Assembly: GCA_002077065.1 (NCBI GenBank)
Contig: NAJO01000012.1
Coordinates: 310,001 to 374,000 of the forward strand
DNA: 64,000 nt
Source of the DNA: Cryoendolithus antarcticus
Lineage: Eukaryota > Ascomycota > Dothideomycetes > Cladosporiales > Cladosporiaceae
Direction of reading: 5' to 3'
The notes beneath the pieces were generated by a model, which saw only the letters and a list, made by a program, of their open reading frames with translations, did no database searches and was not told where the DNA came from. Of the stretch, positions 25,387 to 35,830 are shown piece by piece. Positions within the stretch are counted from its first letter, which is position 1. The number at the start of each line of letters is the position of its first letter. The position numbers were made by a program, and so were the translations under genes.

Positions 25387-26094
25387 ATGGCAGACTCACA
25401 GGCACGGTCCTCGGCCGCTGCTTGCTCTTGGAGCTACCACCAGAGCTGCGACTTATCATCTACTCCTACCTGGACGAGGTCACGACGTTTACGCTCAAGC
25501 ATGTCGTCGTGCAGGATAAGGTGTTCCTCTTCCGTTTGAAGGACGTGACCGACACTCTCATCCTACAGTCAATCTGCCGAACCATCCGCGATGAGTCCTT
25601 GTTCCTACTCCATCCTGCCGCACGCTATGCTCTCACGATCGACGACAATGCGTACAAGGCCACCAAAGTCAAGGGTGAGCGTAAGCGCCAGACAGCATAC
25701 GAGCAATTGGACCTATTGAGCAACAGCACCCATTTCGCCCAGGTGCGCGAGCTCGTCGTGAACATCCGACGTTCGGGACGAAGTGGCAAAGTCATGAGTG
25801 ACTGGCTAGTTACCGCCGTGCACGAGGTTATGCGCCGCATCGAAGAAGCTGAGAAGCTGGAGCGCCTTAAGATTATCATCCCCTTTGGGACACGTGGGAC
25901 TGTGTACAGCACGCTCTGTCGTGCAGTTGTGGAGATGCGTTATGACGGCAAGCTTACCCTCGAGAGATCAGGGGACGGCATTCACATGCAATCGTATTCA
26001 ATGATGGACTGCAAGAAGCACGCAAGGTAACTCACCTGGCTGCGCCTGAGTCATGCCCTGATGCTGACAGTCCGTTAGCATGAGATGGTTATGA
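25387..26094 (+). pseudogene. F-box-like paralogue 1, frameshifted near its start
   Basis: Related to the next gene (26342-27063), and upstream bases are also shared (ttgaact before the ATG). Relative to that paralogue, the stretch from ATG 25387 to the common CGCTGC has 29 instead of 30 nt. The ATG therefore enters the wrong frame and soon stops, while the conserved frame (LLLELPPELRLIIYSYL onward) has no upstream ATG after a TGA at 25374. That frame then runs 200 codons to 26026. GT-AG intron 26027-26078 sits at the same place as in the paralogue, and a TGA follows at 26092-26094. The N-terminal LLELPxELR-x-IY block resembles the F-box-like start of many fungal proteins of unknown role. An unseen upstream exon could rescue it, but no candidate is seen. 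Confidence 0.7.
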
Positions 26095-26341
26095 ATCTTT
26101 GCTATTACGACACAACGAACGTCCTCGAACATGTCTCGCACATGCTGCAGTGATGGACAATCAGAGCGAATACGGTCGAGCCTAGGAGGTTGCTCGGAAG
26201 CGCAGGCGCGAGAAGGCGCGCCTATCGGACAGTGTGCTTGGAGAGCAGTTCGCTATACAAGTGCGATCAACCTGAAGTCAGTATACACATGGATTCCCGT
26301 TCTCACTGCCCGCCCACTTGAACTTTACCCTCATCTTCGTC

Positions 26342-27063
26342 ATGGCTGAAGCGCCGACCGCCAGTCAGGACCGCTGCTTCCTCCTCGAGCTCCCTTCCGA
26401 GCTTCGACTCCAGATATATGGCCATATAAGCGAGGTTACTGAGCACGTTGTATGGCATAGAGTTTTGGGGAATAGAGATGGCGAGCATCGTATTCGTCGG
26501 AATTTCCATATACCGCCTCACCCGATGCTTCAGATCTGTCGCACCGTCACTATCGAGTGCAGGCCACTGCTGACACCGGCTCCGCTATGCTGCATCGTGC
26601 TCAAGTCGGATGACCATGTGGCCGTCAGCCGTTCCGAGGACGCCCAGCGCGAGCCGGTTTTTTCGCAATACAGTCTTTTGAACCAGAGCGCACATATTGC
26701 GAGTGCACGAGAGATTACGGTCCTCATTGAAAGCGTTGCCGTCGGCTCCACCGCCTCTTCGGAGAACGCACGCTTGCTAGATGCTGTCTCCGCCACCTTT
26801 AGAGCCATCGCAAGGAATAGCAAGGTGGAAATACTGATCGTCAAGATCAAGGAAGGCAAGCCCGCATTCTGTAGTACTGCTTGCGAGATCATCGCCGCAC
26901 GCCGATATCCAGGAAAAATCCAGATCGATGTGGAAGCGAGAGGCTTGAGCAGGGGCATGCTGAAGATGTTGGAGGACTTCCAGAGGTAGGGTGACCCAAA
27001 TTCAATGTCCCGACGCTTTGCTGACCTTGCGACAGAGAGCATGAGATCTCGATGATAGACTAA
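26342..27063 (+). CDS. F-box-like protein of unknown function, paralogue 2
   Basis: Intact member of a tandem pair. Exons 26342-26985 and 27036-27063; intron 26986-27035 has a GCTGAC branch-like site. 223 residues. Residues 13-35 contain FLLELPSELRLQIYGHI, the F-box-like block found at the start of a large fungal family that may bind Skp1. The rest has weak similarity to paralogue 1, notably an ICRT motif, an SLLNQSAHIASAREITVLI helix/strand (paralogue 1: DLLSNSTHFAQVRELVVNI), and a Y-x-GK segment near the end. No catalytic motif. The two proteins are well diverged outside the F-box-like start, so the duplication is old. Substrate-receptor function is inference. Confidence 0.75.
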
Positions 27064-27300
27064 GCGATACACTAGTGATCTGGAGGACGGATAATGCACG
27101 CTTGCTGCGGTGAGTGCGGTGATTTAGGTGCTGAATCGTAAGCTTGCGGCTGGTGACTAGATGATGATCATGGTAAGGATGCTCCTGCAATCGCTTCAAG
27201 TCGTCCCACAAGACCACAAGAAAATCCCCTCCAGATCGCGGTATCTTGACCTAAGTCACGAAAACCTGCTCGCGTAACTCCTTTGACGTCGTCAAATCCC

Positions 27301-27585
27301 TCATCCCTCATCCTCCCCCTCCTCCTCACCATACATCTCCTCCGCCCTCTCCTCCGCCTTACTCTTCTTCACTTTGCCCTCCTGCGCCGTACTCTGTACA
27401 TCCTCCTCCATCTTCTGCGTCAAGAAGACGTTGATCTCTGACTGCAACTGCGCGATCTGCTCGCGGAGAGTGGCGAGATATGCAGTCTTGTCCGCTGTTG
27501 TGGCTGACGTCGAGGTCGGGGCGGGCAGAGGGAGGTGGAAAGCATGGGTGGAGGTGGAAGAGGCGTACTGGGCTTCCATTATCAT
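27301..27585 (-). CDS. GON7: KEOPS/EKC complex subunit GON7-like
   Basis: Small acidic subunit of the KEOPS complex, which makes t6A37 in ANN-decoding tRNAs and affects telomeres. 94 residues, intronless as read. The N-terminal half is polar and Thr-rich. The centre has the GON7 helix: TAYLATLREQIAQLQSEINV followed by FLTQKMEED. The tail is Lys/Glu-rich and ends in an EEEGEDEG-like acidic run. Two ATGs are possible (27585 and 27579), and the first follows a cacag, so a small upstream exon cannot be excluded. The family is short and divergent, so assignment rests on the central helix and length. Confidence 0.75.
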   Translation of the reverse strand: MIMEAQYASSTSTHAFHLPLPAPTSTSATTADKTAYLATLREQIAQLQSEINVFLTQKMEEDVQSTAQEGKVKKSKAEERAEEMYGEEEGEDEG

Positions 27586-27972
27586 CTGTGAGTCATGTAG
27601 TGTTAAGGTGTGTGAAGATGAGTTGGATTGACAGCCACATGCATGTCAGGGATTAAAGTCGAAAGCGTAGATGTCGATGTCTTGGCGAAGATCTGGACTG
27701 GGCGGTAACTTGATTAAGTGCTCCACCCGAGACAGAGAGCACAACATGGCATATACGTTCAACCATTTCGAGGTCACGAGTGAGAACAGTATCTTCTTCG
27801 CCATATAACAGTCCACCAAGCGGTACAGACAGCCTGCTCCACCCCGAGCTTTTGGTACCCGCTAGGTCTCATCCAAGATCGTGCACCAAGCCGCCATCCA
27901 TATGTTCCTCATATCTCACGTCGAAGTCGTTCCAGTCATATCTACCATCAGCAAAATGGCGTATCACGCTTG
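27586..27972. other. Intergenic, GON7-like leader and RasGEF 3' end
   Basis: 387 bp between tandem minus-strand genes. No further gene or repeat is supported. Confidence 0.45.
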
Positions 27973-30809
27973 TTATCGTCCTCGGAAGAAGTCCTTGATC
28001 TTCGACCCCGTCTGCCCGTTCGTGGGCTCGAGCAGCACACTGCGCTCGTAGAGTTCCTGCAATAGGGGTCAGCACTTTGCCATGTCATATTAAGTCGTTC
28101 TAGGCTCACCTCTTCTTCATTTGTGATCCTCCCCTCAAGTACCAGCTTCCGTATTTGTTCTCCGCTATGCGGCGTGCTCAAGCCTCTGTAGCTGACTCCT
28201 TGAGCTCTTTGTAAGCTGACAATGACTTCACCCATGACCTCGAACTTGCGCCAATTGATTCTTCGCTCACTATCCGCCCCATTTTCGTCGCCGAGGAACG
28301 TCTTGTTCCCCTCCTCCGCGCTCACAAGGTCCCTGCGATGTAAGGGTATGTAGGGGATTCGCTCTGAGGCAGAGTTCTCCCACGCTGTACGATACGCGCC
28401 GTGGGAGCGGGACGGCGACATGAGGATCTCTAGACTGCTCCAATCTTTTCCTGCTGAGGCTGGGATGAGGTCCCGCGTCGCTTGCAGCCTGCCAACAGAA
28501 CTCGATCGAATACCAGCGATGAACGCACCAACAGCGTTATAGTTATTCAGCTCCCTCAGCTTCCGCGCGACCTTCATCATCTTCTCCAGCATCAGCGCGC
28601 GATGTTTCGGCTTGTCGCGCAGTAGAATATAATTCTTAACCCACGCTGCAAGATGGTTGAAATGCGCTATCATTCTATCAACGTTGACAAGATTCTTCCA
28701 TTTGTGCGTGCTGTTCGCCTTTAGCGAGACGTGCCGCACTAAGTCGCGAGGCCGGATGGAGGAGAACATGATCCAGTCAATGCGCGTGAGTTCTTTGGCA
28801 ATTGTCTCGTCGGGGTATTCCATTAGCATGCGCCAGTCGATCTTCGTCAGAGCGTGCGTTGGACGTGGGACGAAGCTATGCGCTTGCCGTTGCGCGGCTT
28901 CGACGTTTTGCATTAGCTGTGAGGAAGTTGTTGATGAGGCGGAGGTAGAACGAATCGTGTCTGCGCCTGCTGTGATTGTAGTACTGACATCGTCGCCAAT
29001 ACTGACGTTGTCCGGGTAGATGAAGTTCTCGTCGTCTATCAGTGTGCTAGCCACAGAAGTCATGGTCCAGCGGTCCGAGTTGTCAGTGCCGGCTTCGCGG
29101 TCTTTGTCAGTACAGGCCCAGTTCGTGTCATCATCTTCATGGACAGATTCGAGCCCGGTGCTCATTTCTTTGCCTGCAACGTGGTAAATCGATGTAGTCG
29201 AGATCTTGGCAATGAACATCCGGACTCTTCGGCGAGTCTTCTGATATGCGAAGTCCCCAGGGTAGTGGCTGATCCATTGATCCATGACCGTCAAGAAGCG
29301 GAGTCGGGCCACTGTCTTCATCATTGCTGGGAGAGATTCTTGGTCGAGAGCATTGTAGCGATCGACTACAGCTTCTAGCAGCCGCCCAGGAGCAGCGAAT
29401 TTGCGGTACAACGCCAGGAATATCACCACAAACTTCTCGTCTGCTTTCGATATCGGCTTTGCAAGCAGACGATCCACCAACTGATCAAAGGTGGCTCCGT
29501 TCTCAGACAGCTGCGGCGTAGGCTGTGCTGCACCATGTCTTGCGGGAGGAGTTTTATCGTCATCGTACGATGACTCTGCAGAGCCGGACACGCTATCAGT
29601 CTCTGATCCATCAAGGAAAAATGTGTTGTGAGGCTCCTCGCTCGCCTCTCCGGGCACTCTTAACCGACCGTGCCCATACCCAGCTAAGCTAGAGTCATGC
29701 CGCGAGTGCGCTGCCTTGTCCTTGTTGAGACTCATCGCGTACTCGGAGCTCGCGCGTGCGTGTCCAGCAGGCGGTCTCGGCGAGATAGGCCTGATGGCAT
29801 TCGATTGCGCTCGCAGTCTGTTTGTCGAGGATGCCCGTGATCGATCCGTGTTCGCGCCATGCACAACAGCCTTCACCATTGTGAAGACCGCATTCCTGTA
29901 GCTGTCCGGAACTGACGGCGACGTCTGCAATGTGTGCAAACCTCCAACCTGTTGCTTAGCAGCAATTTCGTACTTCGCCGGCGCCACCTCTCGCTCGGCT
30001 ATGGGTGTGTCACATTTGCAAGAGATGAGTATAGATGGCAGAGGCGCCTTGCTGATCGCGGAAAGTGTCTCAGGCACATATTCCACGCTGCTTCGGTCCT
30101 TCACATCATACAACGTCAAGACACCATCTACCTTTGGCATCATCCTCTCTGCGATGGTCTGAGGCCAGCTAATCGCATCGTCGTCCTCGTCAATCTCAAC
30201 ATCGTCGATCGGGATCTCCAGCAGTCGCACCAGATACACAGTCCCGTCATACGGCAGCTGCCTCTCAATAGCCCTCTGACTCGCCGGCATAGGCAGATCC
30301 ATAGCTCGCTGCATGAACGTCGTCTTGCCCACATTTTCGGCTCCTACCACGGCAATATTGATTTCCGTCAAAGGCTGTGCCAGATCCGGACTCCGGAAAG
30401 GTTCGTACTGCCGCACTGCACCCACAACCCCAGCAACCTCGTCCTCATCTTGCCCATATTGTGAGTACCTGGTCGTGACCACCGGCGGCGGCCGATGCCC
30501 AGTCACTCTCGCGTTGATACCAGCGTCCTCCCCCTCCTCCCGCATCCCAGGCATGCCCCCATCATACCCACTGCCTCTCCGTCGCTCCACCAGCGGCGCA
30601 GAGTTTGTCCGGGACGTAAGAGCTGGTCTCTTCAAATCCGCAGCAGTGCTCTCCACCCCGGCCTCCAAGGGCTTCAAGCTCGATCGCCGCGACGAGGACC
30701 CTGTATACTGCGTGCTCTTCGCCTTGTCCCGACGCTCGCTGTTCTTGTAGCTATTCTCAGCTACATTGTTCGCCCTGGAGCCTCGGCGAGAGTCGCGTCC
30801 TGAGCTCAT
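27973..30809 (-). CDS. RasGEF with degenerate N-terminal GTPase-like domain
   Basis: Guanine-nucleotide exchange factor of the Cdc25 family. Exons 28110-30809 and 27973-28056 (intron 28057-28109), 927 residues. About 140 Ser/Arg-rich residues come first. A Ras-like fold then follows with an intact P-loop (GAENVGKTT, residues 156-164), but the G3 DxxG is missing and the G4 NKxD reads CKCD (264-267). The RasGEF_N module is near residues 500-600 (FDQLVDRLLAKPISKADEKF) and the catalytic RasGEF domain fills the C-terminal third (IDWIMFSSIRPRDLV, HFNHLAAWV, LRELNNYNAVGAFIAGI). The short last exon supplies the terminal helix. The frame is open to 31031, but 30809 (MSSGRDSRRG) fits better. Substrate Ras is not identifiable. 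Confidence 0.9.
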
Positions 30810-31721
30810 GGCGCGGCTGTGAAGCCGCCGGTCGTGCCCGTGTTCGTAGCCAGCTCTATTGTAGTCTCTATGTGCTGCAAAAGATATGCTCCAGTGTGCA
30901 CTTCCGCGATAGAGCTTCCGCCATTGCCTGTGTGCCTTTTGCGATATGCACTGACTGTCACGACCCCATACGCGTCCAAACAGGTCCAGCCCGTGTAGCC
31001 TTGCTCCTCTCCCGCCCAACCCAGCAGCCACAGCAAGAAAGCTACGCGCCTACCCGTGCCAGCAAAGGAGTGTCCCTTGCCAGAGCAGCCGTACCTCTGT
31101 CGTCACACGTAGCGCAGAATACCGACACCAAGGTAACTTCACAAACTTACAACCCTCAAGTCTCTGCCCTCGGCTGCAACGATAAAGCTACAATACATGT
31201 GCCAGCCACAAAAGGCACGCCTACATAACAACAAGTGAGGTTCCTCCCTCCCACTTTCCTCGGCGAATCATGAATTTCGGCGCACGATGGCCCCATGCAA
31301 TTGGTAGCGGCGCAGAAGATACCCCTGCAAGTCTCCGCGGCTTGTATATACGGCTCCACTTGCCTGGCGCGGTCGAGACGAGGAAATGCGATCGAAGTGG
31401 GATGGGCGATCGGGGGACTTCCGATGGGGATGCGAGACTGGGGAGATTCAGTTTTGCTCTGCTGTGGTGGGGACGCGAGGTGAGAGAAGATCTTGATGTG
31501 GTGTTGCGCGTGGCCTAGGCGAATGATATGCCCAGGCCATGGGAGGAGCTTGGGAGTCTCACGGCAGTACATTTGGGACATGAATCGCTGGCTGTCAATA
31601 AGCGATACCATGACTTGGCGATGCCGTGCGATACAGATCGTACGCGAGTCTGAACTGCTATGGCTATGTACACGATACTTATCGACGTATTCACAAGCCC
31701 TCCATCTCTAACACCACCCTC
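30810..31721. other. Intergenic region upstream of RasGEF
   Basis: 912 bp containing the RasGEF promoter and the 3' flank of the DUF2236 gene. Small frames on both strands show no family resemblance. Confidence 0.45.
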
Positions 31722-33242
31722 TCACCACACCGCCCTCCAAACCAACCCCAACACCTTCACCGCAACAAAACACCCCACCCCAATCCCCGCACACCCCACA
31801 AGAAACGTCCTTAAATTCCTCCTCTCAACCGCACTGTAATCCTGCTTCTCCTCCTCACACTCCCCCATAAGCGTCACAGTCTCATACTCCGGCACATACT
31901 TGAACTCAAACACGCTCTCCTTGCCCCGCAGTCCATACTTCGTGTTAACAATAATATCAAAAAACACCTTCTTCAGCAGCTTGATCTTTGACCGGTCCCA
32001 AGAGGGGACCGAGCGGTACGTGTACGTGAAGAAGCAGAAGAACATGCACTGCCCGGCCATGAGGCAGGTGTAGTAAGGCGATACGCGAGGCAGGCCAAGC
32101 TCGTCGCAGAGTTCGTTGCCGTTTAGCCAGCGGGCGGAGGCCGTGAGGAAATCGGCTGAGGCGTAGCCTGGGGGTTGGCCTTCGAGGGACTTGATGATGT
32201 TGTTTGCTAGGACTTTGCTGGTGGGCGTTGGATGGATCTCGTAGAGGAGGAGGGCTTCCATGACGCGTTTTGCTTGCGCGGGTGTTTCGAAGAAGCCTTT
32301 TGTTGGGCAGCCGATGACGTGCCCGATGTAGCGCCAGAGGGCTATGTAGTCTACCTTTTCTTGCTCGCGCATGACGAGACCTTGGCGCGGGAGGGAGAGC
32401 CAGATGAGGGTCGAGGAGAAGGTGGCGATGGTGGCCATGGAGTCGAGGTCGTTTATGGGGATACCCCATTCCGCTACGTTATAGTAGCCTGGTCTTGCTT
32501 TCTCGAGAGCGAGGATGCGTTGCCGGACGGCGACGTGCAATAGTCGGACTCGCAGAGTTGAAGCGAAGCCATCACCACCCGGCTGTATGCTCTCGAGGCT
32601 CTTTGTACATTGCAGAATATGCTGGGTTGTTTCGAACAGTCGACCTCGTGCAACCTTCGTCGAGAAGCCTCCTGTCCGTGCCAACGTTTCTACTACACGT
32701 GCTGCGCCCATCCCGCCGAGTAAGGACTGATAGGCCAGACCGGTGAGACATGCGCCGCCGTAGCGGTAGAAAACATCCTGCCCTCGTTCTATCTGCGCCC
32801 AATCTACCCAGTCGGGAACTGTGTTCACTTCTCGCCAGAAGTCTGCCAGCAGCGGGTCTGTTGGTGCGTTGTCGCGGAGTATGGCATAGAGGTCCCGCCG
32901 GGGAGACTTGGTCGCCTCTTTCTCATCATCTCGTATTGTACTATCGGGTATCTCGGGGTTCTTCTCGGATGCTGGATGCCTACTACTGTTCCTGGGAAGG
33001 TCTTTCTGTAGTGGCGGCGAAATCTCGTTTAGTCGATTCAGCACTGCTTCGCCTCGCTCGTCGTAGGAGTGCTTTAATGGTTCGCACGTCGTCGGTGTGA
33101 GGTGCTCGGGTGAGAATTCGAACTTGAAGCCCCAGGCTCTGTGCAATCGTAAGCAGAGTCCTTGTGGCGTTGACTTGACATGTGACAGTCCTTACCTTTT
33201 GGTGTTTGGGGTATCGCGCGTGAAGGGATTAGGCCACGCCAT
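31722..33242 (-). CDS. DUF2236 (mpaB/rubber-oxygenase-type) membrane protein
   Basis: Member of the ER-bound oxygenase mpaB / rubber oxygenase (Lcp)-like family, heme-type enzymes acting on hydrophobic chains. Exon 1 is 33196-33242 (47 nt, MAWPNPFTRD start), intron 33139-33195, exon 2 31722-33138; 487 residues. The first exon was found because the long frame lacks an ATG and begins at a good acceptor. DUF2236 features: VPDWVDW near the start, FYRYGGACLTGLAYQSLLGG, the His-containing VRLLHVAVRQRI, and a later H in YIGHVIG. A single C-terminal hydrophobic segment (FLVGCAGIGVGCFVAVKVLG) should anchor it. Substrate unknown; mpaB itself cleaves a farnesyl chain, but no mycophenolate genes are nearby. 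Confidence 0.85.
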
Positions 33243-34040
33243 GCAGAAGAAGCGGTGTGTTGAGTGTGTACGTGCGCGGTCAAGGAAGCGACAGTAGAAA
33301 AGGTATGTACGTGAGATGAGATAGTGAATGGGAATACTTAGGTAGGCTCAGAGTAGTGCATGCCATTGCGGGCGGACGTCGACAACGTCATGGATTGGCC
33401 GGTGGAGAAGCCACACCATGATTGTTTCAATATCTCATGAGTAATGCTCGTCCAGGTATGACCGTGGTCGGGAATTCAATGACCTACTCAGAGCGTTACA
33501 ACAGTGGTGAAGGAGAAGATGTTGGAGAGCAACATTCTTCAGCAGTGCAAGTGCGATGACTTGATGGTGATGGCGTTGCGCTCGGGCATCAACTCACCAT
33601 TGCATGCCGCCTTCCCGAGCAATGTCGAATATGTAATTCTGCAGGTCCAAGATGGCAAAGGAAGGTCTGTGTATATGAGCGAAGTTAAACAAGGTGCGTA
33701 AGAGGTTCATGCGAGGTCTGTTCAGTACATTTATCTGCATCGTGGGCGCCAAAGTACCTTCGTGTTGGTGAATTGGAGGTCAGCAATCTTGAAGCCTCAG
33801 GCATCTGCCAAGAGTTGGAAGCCAGGTCCCACATCCGACTTTTTGGCTACGCGAAGACGACCACTTCCCCAGCAAGACGACATTCCTTCGACACTCGCCA
33901 ACCTCACATATACCTCATTGCGCCCGTGAAGCAACGTCAATCGGTATGTTTGCGATCATGCAGCCTGAATCTGACGGACTCGGAAAGTGGCAGCAGAGAT
34001 GTATTGACAGCCCTCACAGTAGCCTTCACGAACCGCAATC
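33243..34040. promoter_or_regulatory. Divergent spacer, DUF2236 gene / ribosomal protein eS8
   Basis: 798 bp between two start codons. The half nearer 34041 must hold the strong eS8 promoter. A plus-strand frame at 33504-33701 has no recognisable domain and is left out. Confidence 0.5.
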
Positions 34041-34772
34041 ATGGGGTACAGACACACAGAGAAGTCCCTCATCTCCATATCAAGCACTCACTGACACCTT
34101 CCTAGTATCTCTCGTGACTCACGTCACAAGAGGAGCGCTTCCGGTGCGAAGCGCGCATACTACCGCAAGAAGAGGTATGCATAAACCGATCGCCCTGCCT
34201 GCCACTGCCTTGAACGCAAGTTCCTGACATTAGCATCCAGAGCCTTCGAGAAAGGGCGCCAGCCCGCCAACACCCGTATCGGCCCCAAGCGCATCCATTT
34301 AGTGCGCACTCGCGGCGGCAACCGCAAGTTCCGTGGCCTGCGCCTCGACAGCGGCAACTTCTCGTGGGGCAGCGAGGGTATCTCCCGCAAGGTCCGCGTC
34401 ATTGCTGTGGCCTTCCACCCTTCCAATAACGAGCTCGTCCGCACGAACACCCTCACCCGCTCCGCCGTGGTTCAGATTGATGCTACGGCATTCAGGCAAT
34501 GGTACGAGGCACACTACGGCAGCAGCATTGGGCGCAGAAGGCAGGCGAAAGGAGAGGAGGCCAAAGAGGAGAAGAAGAGCAAGAGCATTGAGAAGAAGCA
34601 GGCCGAGCGTGTGAAGGCTGGAGGCAAGGTTGAGCCGGCGTTGGAGAGGCAGTTCGAGGCTGGTCGTCTGTACGCTGTCGTTGCCAGCCGTCCGGGCCAG
34701 AGCGGGCGTGTCGATGGTTACGTGTTGGAGGGTGAGGAGCTTGCCTTCTACCAGCGTGCTATCAGGAAGTAG
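34041..34772 (+). CDS. RPS8: 40S ribosomal protein eS8 (RPS8)
   Basis: Structural protein of the small ribosomal subunit body. Three exons: 34041-34045 (five coding bases, ATGGG), 34106-34174 and 34241-34772; introns 34046-34105 and 34175-34240. 201 residues. Seen: GISRDSRHKRSASGAKRAYYRKKRAFEKGR, reported here only as the N-terminal block covering residues 2-31, then NTRIGPKRIHLVRTRGGN and FSWGSEGISRKVRV. The C-terminal region has the Lys/Glu-rich eukaryotic insertion and ends in ELAFYQRAIRK. The start is certain because eS8 always begins MGISRD, and only this tiny exon supplies MG in phase. Introns near the 5' end are typical of fungal ribosomal protein genes. Confidence 0.97.
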
Positions 34773-35830
34773 AGCTTGGGTCGTTGAAGGCTTTGCTGGT
34801 ATTGATGTTGTTGGCAATGTGGGCACAGTGATGGTGACTTGCAACGACCGCAAGCGCAGTGCGCTCACATGGTCGTCTGTCTGCTATTTACGATCGATGG
34901 CACCGAAGTCGTCGAGGTAGGACAAGCAGCAGACACGACGGCGCTACGTGTATTGAACGACTCACATTTCCGTGAGCCTGCCTCGTTATCGTTTCTCGTT
35001 AAGCATGTGAGTACTACTCTGATGCATCACCCGTCTTCTTCGGAGTGCACTCCTCCGCAATCTCTTCGGCATTTTCTCAAGTGGTGCCGAAAAGTGGTCG
35101 CAAATTCACGCCAAGACAACCGTTGCAATCTCGCTTCCTCTCGTGGCGTTAAAGGCTGATGATTTCCAACATGGTTTATTGACAACACCACTCCTGGACG
35201 CCACGGCGTCCTCGTCGACTCGCGCAGCTTGCAGAATACGGGCGTGTCTCTCGAGGAGATCATGAGACCAAGCAGAGCAACACGACTTGCTACATCACGC
35301 CTCAAGCCGGATACTCAAGATCTGAGATTTGCGAGAGCGCGACTTCATCTTAAGTCAGCCCCAAAATCTCATTTCATCCACCCCCTGATCCGAGCTTCCC
35401 TTCCTTTCCCTCTACTTCCCCATAGGGCCAACAGAAAATGGCAGCGCTAGCACATAGCACGCATCGCTTTTGGCTAGCACCTCACATGGCGCCTTTGCGA
35501 CGGCTACGCTTGTAGATTAGGCGTGGAGAGCCTTTCACGAAATGCTAGGGTTGGCTGCACTGCTCTTTGCGTTTGTGTCAGTGCATTCTGTTTGTCTACC
35601 ATCACGCTCTTTTGAGATCATTCTGTCGTTTTCTGGTGGTGCTTGTTGGACGTTGCGAGAGTGGAATATTTGCTGAAGGGAGCTTTACGGTCTTTCAAGG
35701 TGTCTGGCTTTCACTAAGGTCGTGTAATTGTGGTCTGGAGAGACCACGTCCGTTCGTTCATATCTGGGAAGGAGAAGCAGACGAGAGGGGGGTAATAGCG
35801 AACAAGATCGCATAATCAGTCCGACGACAC
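34773..35830. other. Intergenic, eS8 3' flank and GPI mucin promoter
   Basis: About 1.06 kb with no supported gene. Frames around 34.8-35.3 kb overlap on both strands without motifs. Confidence 0.45.

Noticed and set aside
30810..31031. 74-residue upstream extension of RasGEF
   Set aside because: Unlike the Ser/Arg-rich start of fungal relatives; a good ATG follows at 30809.
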